This document shows positions 45,301-53,761 of a DNA stretch of 64,000 bases, in pieces (positions within the stretch are counted from its first letter, which is position 1; the number at the start of each line of letters is the position of its first letter). The stretch spans positions 2,976,001-3,040,000 of the forward strand of contig OZ252260.1 in assembly GCA_965249925.1 (NCBI GenBank), given 5' to 3'. The position numbers and the translations under genes are program-made. The DNA comes from Hoeflea_A sp965249925 (GTDB lineage: Bacteria > Pseudomonadota > Alphaproteobacteria > Rhizobiales > Rhizobiaceae). The notes under the pieces were generated by a model. The model saw nothing but the letters and a program-made list of their open reading frames with translations, was not told where the DNA came from and did not search any database.

Positions 45301-46146
45301 ATGAGTGCTAATCGCAAGGATGATATTTGGGATCCACTGTTCGATTCACGCACTGACAGTGTTCGGGCGAAGGAGGTTCCGGTCACGCCACAGACGGAAG
45401 CGCCGGCCTATCGGTTGGCGTTCGCCGACGACGACTTCCTGTGTCGTGAGGAACTGCGTCCGGTGCGGCTGCAGCTGGAGCTGCTGAAGACCGAAATGCT
45501 GCTGAGCGAGCATGGCATACGTTCGACCGTGGTCATGTTCGGCGGTGCCCGCATTCCGGAGCCCGGAACCGATCCATGGGCGGCGCGCAACGAAGTACAG
45601 CGTCGGAACCTTGTGGACGCCGCCAAGTATTATGAGGAAGCCCGCAAATTCGCGCGCATCTGCTCGCGCCATTCCAACGGCACCGGCAACCGGGATTTCG
45701 TCGTGGTGACCGGCGGCGGGCCCGGCGTCATGGAAGCCGGCAACCGCGGCGCCGCCGAGGACGCGGCGCCGTCGATCGGGTTCAACATCATCCTGCCGCA
45801 TGAACAGGCACCGAACGCTTATGTGACGCCGGAACTGTGCTTCAATTTTCACTACTTCGCCATCCGCAAGATGCATTTTCTGATGCGGGCCAAGGCGATT
45901 ACGGTGTTCCCGGGCGGCTTCGGCACGATGGACGAGATGTTCGAAACGCTGACGCTCATTCAGACCGGCCGCATGGAAGCCGTACCGTTCATCCTGTTCG
46001 GTGCGGCGTTCTGGCAAAAGGTCATCAACTTCAAGGAACTCGCCGATTTCGGCACGATCTCGCCCGAGGATCTCGACCTGATTACCTTTGTCGAGACGGC
46101 TGACGAGGCGTGGGCGGCCATCGCCGAGCATTACGGATTGCAATAG
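45301..46146 (+). CDS. LOG-family (lysine decarboxylase-like) nucleotide-processing protein
   Basis: 281 residues from ATG 45301. Rossmann-like fold; signature VTGGGPGVMEAGNRGA and the LOG motif PGGFGTMDEMFE. Family members release cytokinin-type bases from nucleoside 5'-monophosphates or hydrolyse related nucleotides; the long N-terminal region (about 70 residues before STVVMFGGARIPEP) matches the larger bacterial type II LOG proteins. The frame is open upstream to 45115, but the extra residues are basic and unlike the family. Confidence 0.88.
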   Translation: MSANRKDDIWDPLFDSRTDSVRAKEVPVTPQTEAPAYRLAFADDDFLCREELRPVRLQLELLKTEMLLSEHGIRSTVVMFGGARIPEPGTDPWAARNEVQRRNLVDAAKYYEEARKFARICSRHSNGTGNRDFVVVTGGGPGVMEAGNRGAAEDAAPSIGFNIILPHEQAPNAYVTPELCFNFHYFAIRKMHFLMRAKAITVFPGGFGTMDEMFETLTLIQTGRMEAVPFILFGAAFWQKVINFKELADFGTISPEDLDLITFVETADEAWAAIAEHYGLQ

Positions 46147-46201
46147 GTCGTAGTGCTTCGCCATTGGCAGCCATGGCAGCTGCCGATAGACTAGATCCTA
46201 C

Positions 46202-46597
46202 ATGACCTGGCGACGCGCATCATTTTCACTTAAAGCGCTGCACGCGGATGCGGTGCAGTTCGCTTGTCTGTGCGTCATGGTGCTGACGCTGCCACTGCTG
46301 CATCCGCTGGCCGAGGCGCGCGCCGCTGATAACGGTCTCGCGGGGATCATTTGCACGCAGTTCGGATCGGTCCCGGCGCCCGGAGAAAACATTCCGGTTC
46401 CAGCCGTGGACAATTGCCCATGCATCGTGCTGTGCGGCGGCGGCAAAAACCTGAAGCACGCGCTGCCGGCGGTCATAACCCCGATTGCGCAAAACCATCC
46501 CGGTGGTATCCCTCCGGTTCGGGCCTTCGCCCAAGCTCCGCCGCTCGATCCGTTAGACGGCCGGGCATCTATCCGCGGACCGCCCTGTTCGATCTGA
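46202..46597 (+). CDS. DUF2946-like small exported protein ahead of the copper chaperone
   Basis: 131 residues. An N-terminal hydrophobic segment (FACLCVMVLTLPLLHPLAEA) resembles a signal peptide or anchor; then a Cys cluster NCPCIVLCGGGK, as in DUF2946 proteins often found next to copper-handling genes. The closely following PCuAC gene supports a metal link. Weakly conserved, so this is a moderate call; the cysteines may bind metal. Confidence 0.6.
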   Translation: MTWRRASFSLKALHADAVQFACLCVMVLTLPLLHPLAEARAADNGLAGIICTQFGSVPAPGENIPVPAVDNCPCIVLCGGGKNLKHALPAVITPIAQNHPGGIPPVRAFAQAPPLDPLDGRASIRGPPCSI

Positions 46598-46652
46598 TCT
46601 GCCGCACGGCGGACACCACCGCCGAGGACCCTTCAGATTGAATGGAAAGACA

Positions 46653-47171
46653 ATGACTGCATCGAAATCCCTGATCGCAGCGGCCCTGCTGGGCGCTGCT
46701 ACGGCCTTCACCAGTCCGGCGTTTGCCGGCGACATGAAACACGACCACGCAAGCGAAACTGTCATCGCCGGCGATCTGCAAATCACCGGTTACTGGACGC
46801 GGGCCATGTTGCCCGGGCAGAAAGTCGCCGGCGGCTATGTCACGGTCGCCAACAAGGGCGGCAGTGACGACCGGCTGGTCGCCGTTGCGACCCCGATGGC
46901 CGGTCGCGGCGAGATTCACGAAATGGCGATGGTCGATGACGTCATGAAAATGCGGCCGTTGCCCGACGGGCTTCCGATTCCGGCCGGCGAAACGCTCGAA
47001 CTGAAGCCGGGCGGCTACCACCTGATGTTCATGGCAGTCGAAACTCCGTTCCAGGAAGGCGACATGGTGCCGGTCACCCTGACGTTCGACAAGGCCGGTG
47101 ATGTGTCGTTGACGCTGCCCGTCATGCCAGCCGGAACCCGGCAAATGGATCACAGCAAGCACGGTAGCTGA
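46653..47171 (+). CDS. PCu(A)C periplasmic copper chaperone
   Basis: 172 residues with a clear signal peptide (SLIAAALLGAATAFTSPAFA-GD). Delivers Cu(I) to the CuA site of cytochrome oxidase. The full copper-binding pattern is present: GEIHEMAMVDDVMKMRPL (His, Met) and GGYHLMFM (His-x-Met). An extra His/Met-rich N terminus (DMKHDHAS) and C terminus (MDHSKHGS) may add metal sites. ATG 46653 has GGAAAG just upstream; an in-frame TTG at 46638 is less likely. Confidence 0.92.
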   Translation: MTASKSLIAAALLGAATAFTSPAFAGDMKHDHASETVIAGDLQITGYWTRAMLPGQKVAGGYVTVANKGGSDDRLVAVATPMAGRGEIHEMAMVDDVMKMRPLPDGLPIPAGETLELKPGGYHLMFMAVETPFQEGDMVPVTLTFDKAGDVSLTLPVMPAGTRQMDHSKHGS

Positions 47172-47258
47172 TCTGACCCTCTTATACGGTGCGCCGGCTC
47201 CAGGTCTGTTTGCCGGATGCCGACAGCCGGATGCCTTGCGGGTGGTGCCATTGGCCGC

Positions 47259-47276
47259 AATGTTATATTATAACAC
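47259..47276. promoter_or_regulatory. Zur-box-like palindrome upstream of the second PCuAC gene
   Basis: A perfect 15-bp palindrome TGTTATATTATAACA (47261-47275) inside AATGTTATATTATAACAC. Known proteobacterial Zur boxes have the core TGTTATANTATAACA, which this matches fully. It lies 76 bases before the ATG at 47352. Zinc regulation is inference; a different Fur-family repressor could bind. Confidence 0.65.
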
Positions 47277-47351
47277 GTGCGGCCCGGGCTTCGGTTGCAA
47301 CCATCCGGCGCACCGGATAGCCTGCGATCAGGACAGGGAGGTCGACCAGAT

Positions 47352-47876
47352 ATGCGAGGTTTCAGCTTCTTAGCAACCGCCCTGCTGCTGTTGGCTGTAT
47401 TGAATGTGTCGGTTTCCAACGCTCATGACAAACCGATACAGGCCAAGCGGTTTGGCGATCTCGAGATATCCGGCTATTGGGCGCGCGAAACCAGGCCGGG
47501 TGAAACCTTATCGACCGGCTACATGACGGTTCACAACACTGGCGATGTAAAGGAATGCCTGATCGCGGCCTCGACACCGTTTGCCATCTGGACGGAATTG
47601 CATTTGAGAATCGTCAACGGCGGCGATGATACCCTGGTTTCGCTACGCGACGGTATCGATATTGAACCGGGCCAGACCGTGGTGTTTGCACCCGGAGGCA
47701 ATCATCTGACGTTCATGGAAGTGGAGACGCCTTTTCGCACCGGCGAAACGGCGTCGGTGGATCTGGTCTTCGAGCGGGCCGGCAGGCTCAGCCTGGATTT
47801 CCCCATCCGCCGGGCAACCGGGATCGTCGACCATGCTCCGAAGCCGCTGGCGAAGGCCCGCCATACGAACGATTGA
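47352..47876 (+). CDS. Diverged PCuAC-domain periplasmic protein
   Basis: 174 residues with a signal peptide (FLATALLLLAVLNVSVSNAH). Same fold as the gene 180 bp upstream: ISGYWARETRPGETLSTGYMTV, GGNHLTFMEVETPFRTGE. The copper ligands are changed: HEM becomes LHLRI, and the MKM-R segment becomes a Met-free VSLRDG, leaving only the His residues and the distal HLTFM. It is therefore unlikely to bind Cu(I) in the usual way. A Zur-like palindrome upstream suggests a zinc-related role. GGGAGG lies 12 bases before the ATG. Confidence 0.8.
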   Translation: MRGFSFLATALLLLAVLNVSVSNAHDKPIQAKRFGDLEISGYWARETRPGETLSTGYMTVHNTGDVKECLIAASTPFAIWTELHLRIVNGGDDTLVSLRDGIDIEPGQTVVFAPGGNHLTFMEVETPFRTGETASVDLVFERAGRLSLDFPIRRATGIVDHAPKPLAKARHTND

Positions 47877-47918
47877 GCAAGCGCGTCACGAACCGGGCGC
47901 TGGTGCCGGGGGGCGTTA

Positions 47919-48677
47919 ATGTCTGCGGTGTCGCGTGAAGATCCTGGCCAACGATTGCTTGAGCTGCTTCCCAGGTGTCGCCGCTGCGCCCTGCTGCTGA
48001 GCGACTCCGCCGATTCGGCAGACGGTATGGTTTTGCAGGCTTACACCGGGGTGTTGGCCGAACGGCGAGCACGGTCCGTCGATTGGCCGGACAAACATCA
48101 GATCCTGGCACGGCTTTACAATGCCTGGAGCGAGGCGGACAGGGCACCGGCTGGACACCTCGATCTGCAGTCGATGGACGCCGACCAGACCAGCCAGCAG
48201 GTGCTGGGGGCGGTCGCTGCAATGCCGGCGGAAAAGCGTATCCTGCTGCTTTTCGTCTGTGCGGAGCAACTCGGCTACCGCCGGACGGCCACCATCCTCG
48301 GCGTCACCATCGATACCATGGCGGCTTGGCTCATGGACGCGCGGTTGACGATCGGACGGGCTATCGATGTCGACGATGCACCGTCAGCGCCGCTCGCCGA
48401 CGACCTGACGCTGATGGCCTTTGCCGACGACGAACTGGAGGAACGGCCACGCCAGGACGTCGAACTGGCGATGGACGCCGACACGGTGTTTGTCGAACGG
48501 ACCGCGCTGTTTATTCGGACCGCTGCGTTGAGCAAGCAGGCCCTGGACGCAATGTTGGCCGAACCGGTCCCCAAAGCGCTTGACAGCGCCGTCAGGGCCA
48601 TGATCGCGGAGAAGGTGCGGACACCACGTGGCTTTTTCGCCGGCATCGCGTCCTTTTTTGGCCGCCGTGATGGCTGA
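47919..48677 (+). CDS. ECF sigma-like / anti-sigma-like fusion protein
   Basis: 252 residues. Residues 12-72 resemble sigma region 2 of the ECF factor at 51210 (LLPRCRRCALLLSDSADSAD against LLPNLRRFALSLCRATDVAD), but the charged promoter-melting part is not conserved. Residues 95-148 resemble region 4 (AMPAEKRILLLFVCAEQLGY then RRTATILGVTIDTMAAWL against a normal RETADVLEVPIGTVMSRL). Residues 159-232 match the cytosolic N-terminal domain of the anti-sigma at 51736 (LTLMAFADDELEE; TAALSKQALDAMLAEPVPKA). No membrane segment follows. It looks like a paralog of the overlapping sigma/anti-sigma pair fused into one frame. Role unknown; perhaps a decoy or self-inhibited factor. Confidence 0.75.
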   Translation: MSAVSREDPGQRLLELLPRCRRCALLLSDSADSADGMVLQAYTGVLAERRARSVDWPDKHQILARLYNAWSEADRAPAGHLDLQSMDADQTSQQVLGAVAAMPAEKRILLLFVCAEQLGYRRTATILGVTIDTMAAWLMDARLTIGRAIDVDDAPSAPLADDLTLMAFADDELEERPRQDVELAMDADTVFVERTALFIRTAALSKQALDAMLAEPVPKALDSAVRAMIAEKVRTPRGFFAGIASFFGRRDG

Positions 48678-48701
48678 AGCACGATAAGAGCGACGTCTGC
48701 T

Positions 48702-49523
48702 CTAGCTGGTCGGTTCGGACCGGCGCTCGAGGAAGTCCTGTACGTGGTTCCAAAGGCCGCGTTTCCAGAGATCGTTGTGACCGGCGTTTTCAACCACCAC
48801 CATTTCCTTGGGTTCGTTGGCCAGCTCGTAGAGCGCCCGTCCCTGTGCAAAGGGTGTCGTGCGATCGTCGGTTCCGTGCAGGATGAGCACAGGCTCGGTT
48901 ACATCGCCAATCCGGTCGCGGCTGACGAACTGGTCGATCATCAACAGCCGTACCGGTAGCCAGGGATACCGCGCCGCGGCGACGTCGACGGTTGCGGTGT
49001 AGGGTGCTTCCAGAACCAGCGCCTCCGCCTCGCGCCGGGCAGCCACCGCCGTCGCCACGCCAGTACCGAGCGACTCGCCCAGCAGCACAATCGGCCGGCC
49101 ATCCTCGGCAAGCCTGTCGAAATGCGCCAGGCCATCGGCGATAAACACCGCTTCCGAAGGTGTGCCTTCGCTACCGGGATAGCCGCGATAGGTTGGTGCA
49201 TAAAGGCCGAAGCCGCTGTCGAGAATCTGTCGCTGCCGTGGCTCCCGATCCGCAAGATTGCCGCTGTTGCCGTGAAAATAGAGCACGGTCGGCAGGTCTG
49301 GATCGGCCGGTTCGGCGCGCCAGACGGCGACATTTGTGCCATCGTCCATCGTTACGGTTTCGACGGTCACGCCCTCCACGCCCCGCAGGACCTCCGCCGC
49401 GCCACCGCCTGCGTTGTACATGATTTCGCGCTGGAACGCGTACATGTAAGTCATCACGGCGAGATAGGGGATGGCGATGGCCAGCAGGATCAGAGCGGTT
49501 GTGCGAAGGCGACGAGACGACAT
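48702..49523 (-). CDS. Membrane-anchored alpha/beta hydrolase (BEM46/ABHD13-like)
   Basis: 273 residues. One N-terminal membrane segment (LILLAIAIPYLAVMTYMYAF), then an alpha/beta-hydrolase fold: oxyanion motif YFHGNSGNLADR, nucleophile elbow LLGESLGTGVA (Ser), Asp in LHGTDDRTTPF and His in ENAGHNDLW. BEM46-type proteins are often annotated as uncharacterised serine hydrolases. It converges with the sigma/anti-sigma fusion gene and is followed upstream by the subtilase on the same strand. Confidence 0.87.
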   Translation of the reverse strand: MSSRRLRTTALILLAIAIPYLAVMTYMYAFQREIMYNAGGGAAEVLRGVEGVTVETVTMDDGTNVAVWRAEPADPDLPTVLYFHGNSGNLADREPRQRQILDSGFGLYAPTYRGYPGSEGTPSEAVFIADGLAHFDRLAEDGRPIVLLGESLGTGVATAVAARREAEALVLEAPYTATVDVAAARYPWLPVRLLMIDQFVSRDRIGDVTEPVLILHGTDDRTTPFAQGRALYELANEPKEMVVVENAGHNDLWKRGLWNHVQDFLERRSEPTS

Positions 49524-49646
49524 GGCAAGCGGTCCGGTTGGTTCCGCTTCGACATATCAGCTGCCGTCCCGTAAACAAGGGCCGATGGGAAAAAGGCTCA
49601 ACAAACGGTTTCAGTCGCGGGTCGCGGCGGTTGCTGTCGTGTCCTG

Positions 49647-51113
49647 TCAGGAGGGTCCGCACGATCCCATCGCCTGGACAAGTCCATATCCGTAGACATC
49701 GTCGCGACCGGGTTCCCCGAGATCGGCAGCCTGCTCAGCCAGCATGGCCATGATTTCGTCATGGCCCTGCAGGCCCAAATGCGTTTGCGCCAGCGCAACC
49801 GACGCGGTGACGAAAGGTGCGGCAAACGACGTCCCGGTTTTGGGGCGGGCACCGCGCACCGACGCGGCGGTCCAGACCTCGACTCCGGGCGCCGCGAGAT
49901 CGATATGTGCGCCACGCCCCGCGCGTCGGTAAATCCTGCTGTTACGGTCGACGGCGGTGACGGCAATGACCTTCGGATAGGCCGCCGGGTAAAGCGGATC
50001 GGCGCGTGGGCCGGCGTTGCCCGCGGCCGCAACCAGCACGATATCCCGGTCGTCAAGCCGTTGTGTCATGGCCTCCAGCAGGGTGTTTTGCGGCCCGCTG
50101 AAGCTGAGATTGATGACCGAGGCACCTTGCTCCGCAAGGTAGTCGAGGGCGCGAACCAGGGTGTAAACATCGCTGCGCTCGTCGCCGGCGTTGCTGCGAT
50201 AGAAGGCGTCGACGGCGATCACGTCGGCGTCCGGCACCAGGCCGGGGCTGCGGCTCTGCGCCGAACCGAGAAGGATGGCGGCAACCGCGGTTCCGTGCTG
50301 GCGGCCGGACGGTGCCCGGTCGCCAGCCGCGAATTTGACCAATGCCAGCCTGCTGTCGCGCAACGTCGAATGGTCGATATTGATGCCGGTGTCGATCAGA
50401 CCGATCCGCGTATCGCCCGTGCATTCGGATCGCCGGCCCGGCCTGTCGGGCCAGGCAATCAATTTCGCCGCCGTGCATTCAGGACCCTGGCAGTCCGCCA
50501 ACGGGTCTTCACCGGTTCGGTAAAAGTGATTGAAATCGACGGTCGCCTGCGGATCGAGCGTCTCGACGGCGGTCCGTGCCGCTTCCAGAGTCACGCCAGG
50601 CGGTGTCTGCAGACGGAACAGCCGGTCGCCGCCGGTCGGCAGGCTGACGACGTCGAGCACGGTATATCCCTGGTCGGTGATCAACTGGATATCGCCGTCA
50701 TCGAGGCCCAGGGCCACGATTTCGCGGTTGGCGCGAACCGGTAACGGTCGCGCTGCGCGCTGCGTTTGTCTCTGCGTTCGCGTGGCGGCCGGTTGCCGGC
50801 GATTGCGCAGTTCGCGGCTGTTTCTGCCATCACGGCCCGCATTAGAGCCACCGCCCCTGCCGCCGGCGCTCGCACCGCCGCCGTTATCCCCGTCATCGCT
50901 GTCGCCATCATCGCCGCTGTCGCCATTATCACCATTGTCGCCGTCGTCGCCGTCGTCCGCCCACACCGTCGACGCCAGCCCGAGCCGGTCTCCGGCTGGT
51001 GTCGCCGCCAGACCGGTCCACAGGGCTGTCACAACGATCGCGGCGACAACACTTCGCACAGCGTTTTTGCAACACATCATCAACAGCCCATGCTTCAATA
51101 GGGGCTTCGCCAT
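49647..51113 (-). CDS. Subtilisin-family (S8) serine protease with Asp/Gly-rich N-terminal region
   Basis: 488 residues. A hydrophobic signal (SVVAAIVVTALWTGLAATPA) is followed by a DDGDDGDNGDNG-type acidic tract (about 50-80), a Gly/Arg/Gln-rich linker, and a propeptide-like segment with LGLDDGDIQLITDQGYTVLD. Triad: Asp in IGLIDTGINIDHS, His in GRQHGTAVAAIL, Ser in TGTSFAAPFVTAS. Asn oxyanion in AAAGNAGPRA. ATG 51113 has GGGAG at 7 bases; ATG 51119 is two codons upstream. Divergent from the ECF sigma gene, 96 bp apart, so co-regulation is likely. The acidic tract may bind Ca2+. Confidence 0.9.
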   Translation of the reverse strand: MAKPLLKHGLLMMCCKNAVRSVVAAIVVTALWTGLAATPAGDRLGLASTVWADDGDDGDNGDNGDSGDDGDSDDGDNGGGASAGGRGGGSNAGRDGRNSRELRNRRQPAATRTQRQTQRAARPLPVRANREIVALGLDDGDIQLITDQGYTVLDVVSLPTGGDRLFRLQTPPGVTLEAARTAVETLDPQATVDFNHFYRTGEDPLADCQGPECTAAKLIAWPDRPGRRSECTGDTRIGLIDTGINIDHSTLRDSRLALVKFAAGDRAPSGRQHGTAVAAILLGSAQSRSPGLVPDADVIAVDAFYRSNAGDERSDVYTLVRALDYLAEQGASVINLSFSGPQNTLLEAMTQRLDDRDIVLVAAAGNAGPRADPLYPAAYPKVIAVTAVDRNSRIYRRAGRGAHIDLAAPGVEVWTAASVRGARPKTGTSFAAPFVTASVALAQTHLGLQGHDEIMAMLAEQAADLGEPGRDDVYGYGLVQAMGSCGPS

Positions 51114-51209
51114 TGCCATTCTCCCGTCATTCTTCTTATCATCACGACCGACAACGTTGCCCCAGGTTGGTTTATTCCCGAAACCGGTTCTTTTTGTGAG
51201 TCGAGACCC

Positions 51210-51743
51210 ATGTCGGACGATTTTAACCGCGACCTGCTGGCTTTGTTGCCCAATCTGCGGCGATTCGCGCTGTCGCTCTGCCGCGCGACCGACGTCGCCG
51301 ACGACCTGGTTCAGCTCACCTGCCAGAAGGCGCTATCCAGCCGGCGGTCCTTTCAACCCGGGACCCGGATGGACGCCTGGCTGTTCCGGATCCTGCGCAA
51401 CAGCTGGATCGACATGGTGCGACGGCGGCGCGGCGAGGGCCAGACCGTCGATGTCGAGGAGGTTTTCGATCTTTCCGGCACCGACGGTACGCAGGATATG
51501 GAAAACCGCCTTCTGCTCGAGCGCACCTTGTCGGCAATCCAGGATCTGCCTGACGAGCAACGGGAAGTCCTGCTGCTGGTCTGCGTCGAGGAGCTGTCGT
51601 ACCGGGAAACGGCCGACGTCCTGGAGGTGCCGATCGGCACGGTGATGAGTCGCTTGGCGCGTGGACGCAAACAACTTGCCGCCGTGTTGGGAATAAAAAG
51701 TGATGTGGCGCGTTCTGCACCAAAGAGGGACGCAAATGCATAA
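51210..51743 (+). CDS. ECF-family RNA polymerase sigma factor
   Basis: 177 residues. Region 2 (about 10-75: RFALSLCRATDVADDLVQLT, then WLFRILRNSWIDMVRRRR) and region 4 helix-turn-helix (about 110-160: DLPDEQREVLLLVCVEELSY, RETADVLEVPIGTVMSRLAR) are intact. It overlaps the anti-sigma gene by 8 bases, so the two are coupled. Divergent subtilase gene upstream is a likely target. The factor has no recognisable extra C-terminal domain. Confidence 0.93.
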   Translation: MSDDFNRDLLALLPNLRRFALSLCRATDVADDLVQLTCQKALSSRRSFQPGTRMDAWLFRILRNSWIDMVRRRRGEGQTVDVEEVFDLSGTDGTQDMENRLLLERTLSAIQDLPDEQREVLLLVCVEELSYRETADVLEVPIGTVMSRLARGRKQLAAVLGIKSDVARSAPKRDANA

Positions 51744-52521
51744 GTTTGACGACGAGACATTGATGGCCTTCGCCGACGGCGAACTCGACGAAGAGACCCG
51801 CCAAGCGGTTGAAAAAGCTTTGGATTCCGACGAGGATCTGGCTCAGCGGGTGTCGGTGTTCAGGCAGACCGCGACGCTCAGCAAGCAGGCGCTCGAACCG
51901 ATCCTGCACCAACCGGTGCCGGAGGCGTTGCGTGCCAGCATCACAAAAATGATGGAAGAAACGGCCGAACCGGTCACCGAAGCGGCCGAACCGGCCAACG
52001 AAACGGTCGTGCCGTTCAAACCGCCTCCTGCAAAGGCGCCGCCCCGCCGCGTCACCAGCTGGATAGCGCCGTTGGCTGCCTCGATAACGCTGATCGTCGG
52101 CGGCTTGGCCGGCTATCTGGTCGGGCAGCAGACCGGAAGCGAAGATACCGGCGGCCTGACGGCGGCCCGCTTCGATCAGCCCGGACTCACGCAAGCACTG
52201 CAGACTGTCGCTTCCGGTCAGGAAATCACCCTTGATTCGACCGGCGACCGGTTGCGCGTGATCGCCTCCTATCTGGACGCCGATGACGGCTTGTGCCGAG
52301 AGTTCGAAATCGACCAGCCGGACCGTACCACCTTCGTGTCGGTTGCCTGCCATGCGGGAAGCAGCTGGAACGTGCAGTTCACGGTAGCGGCTGCCAGCCA
52401 GAGCGACAGCGGCTATGCACCGGCCTCCTCGCTCGAGGCGCTGGACGCCTATCTGCAGGCGGTCGGTGCCGGTGAGGTGCTCTCCGAAGAAGCCGAACAA
52501 CAGGCTTTGAACCGCCTGTAG
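51736..52521 (+). CDS. Transmembrane anti-sigma factor
   Basis: 261 residues. Cytosolic N-terminal anti-sigma domain (about 1-75: DDETLMAFADGELDEETRQA) without the zinc-binding HxxxCxxC, a Pro/Ala/Glu linker, one membrane helix (WIAPLAASITLIVGGLAGYLVG, about 110-131) and a periplasmic domain of about 125 residues containing two cysteines (GLCREFEID and VACHAGSS) that could form a disulfide sensor. ATG 51736 has GAGGG upstream. Overlaps and pairs with the ECF sigma gene. Proteolysis of such factors often triggers the response. Confidence 0.9.
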   Translation: MHKFDDETLMAFADGELDEETRQAVEKALDSDEDLAQRVSVFRQTATLSKQALEPILHQPVPEALRASITKMMEETAEPVTEAAEPANETVVPFKPPPAKAPPRRVTSWIAPLAASITLIVGGLAGYLVGQQTGSEDTGGLTAARFDQPGLTQALQTVASGQEITLDSTGDRLRVIASYLDADDGLCREFEIDQPDRTTFVSVACHAGSSWNVQFTVAAASQSDSGYAPASSLEALDAYLQAVGAGEVLSEEAEQQALNRL

Positions 52522-52625
52522 GGTGAGGATCGCGGGGCGATCGGTCGCGGCGCCGATAACGGCGAGGTGTCCGGCAAACTGGGTTGTCGTGGGCCGGCAG
52601 GAGGGATCAGAGGAGAGGCGATACC

Positions 52626-53727
52626 ATGACTGAGGCGACCCAAAAACGGCTGGCCGCACTGCGGGAAAGAATGCGTAACGAAGGCGTCGATCTGCTCGCG
52701 CTCGGACCGGGAACGCACATGCAGTGGCTGCTCGGCTTTTTTCCGCATCCGGACGAACGGCCTTGTCTGCTCCTGATCAATGAGGGCGGCGAGACCTTCC
52801 TGATGCCGTCGATCAACGTGGAATCCAGCCGCGAACACTCCGATATATCGATGCATGGCTGGGACGATGCCGATGGACCGGACGCGGCGCTTACTGCCGC
52901 ACTCGATGCGATCGGCGGCAGCGTGGCGAAAAGTGTGGTGCTCGATGAGACCATGCGCGCCGATTTCGCGCTGTTGCTGCTCGACCGGCTGCCCGGCGCC
53001 GCACATCAGTTCACCGACGCGACGCTTGGCGCGCTGCGCATGCGCAAGGACGCCGACGAGTTCGCCCGGCTGAAAGAGAATGCGCTAATCAACGACCGGG
53101 CGATGCAGGCGGCCTTTGCAGCCGCCAGGCCCGGCGTCAGCGAGCTGGAGATCGCCGCGGCGATCCGCGCCCACTACAAGAGCGAAAGGCGCCGAGCCAG
53201 AATTCATGATTGTCGGCTCTGGGCCGAACAGTGCCTATCCGCACCACCACACCGGAGCCCGAAAGCTCGAGCACGGCGATGCCATCGTCGTCGATATCGG
53301 CGGCCGCAGGGACGGTTATCCGAGCGACATGACCCGGATGATCGCCGTCGGCGAGGCGCCGCAGGGCTATGCGGAAGTGCACGCCGTCGTTGAGCGGGCG
53401 GTCGAGGCGGCGATGGTGGCGGCCAGACCCGGCGTCAAAGCCAGGGATGTCGACGCGGCGGCCCGCGAGGTCATCGCGCAAGCCGGTTTTGGTAAATATT
53501 TCATCCACCGCACCGGCCACGGGCTCGGCATCGACGTGCACGAGCCGCCCTACATTTCCTCAAGCTCCGACACAGTGCTCGACACCGGCATGGTGTTTTC
53601 CATCGAACCCGGCGTCTATCTGCCCGGCCGCTTCGGCATCCGGCTCGAGGACATCGTCATTCTGCGCGACGACGGACCGGAGATCTTCTCCGAACTGTCG
53701 CGCGACCTGCATGTAGTGCGGGACTGA
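52626..53727 (+). pseudogene. M24-family Xaa-Pro peptidase, interrupted by a +1 frameshift
   Basis: The start codon at 52626 follows GGAGAGG. The first 188 codons give an N-terminal creatinase-like domain (LAALRERMRNEGVDLLALGP) and the start of the catalytic domain (AAARPGVSELEIAAAIRAHY). At AAA 53185-53187 one extra A shifts the frame; deleting one A restores GAEPEFMIVGSGPNSAYPHHH and the rest to 53727. The shifted part keeps all metal ligands: VVDIGG-YPSDM, HRTGHGLGIDVHEPP, FSIEPGVYLPG and GIRLEDIVIL. A repaired protein would be 366 residues, normal for M24B. It may be a sequencing error or a recent inactivation. The frame otherwise shows no decay. Confidence 0.88.
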
Positions 53728-53761
53728 CCGCCGGCCCCGACGGACGGGCGCGCCGTGCCAG

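Noticed and set aside
53181..53190. Programmed +1/-1 frameshift in the M24 gene
   Set aside because: There is no X-XXY-YYZ slippery heptamer or obvious stimulatory hairpin, and M24 peptidases are not known for it.
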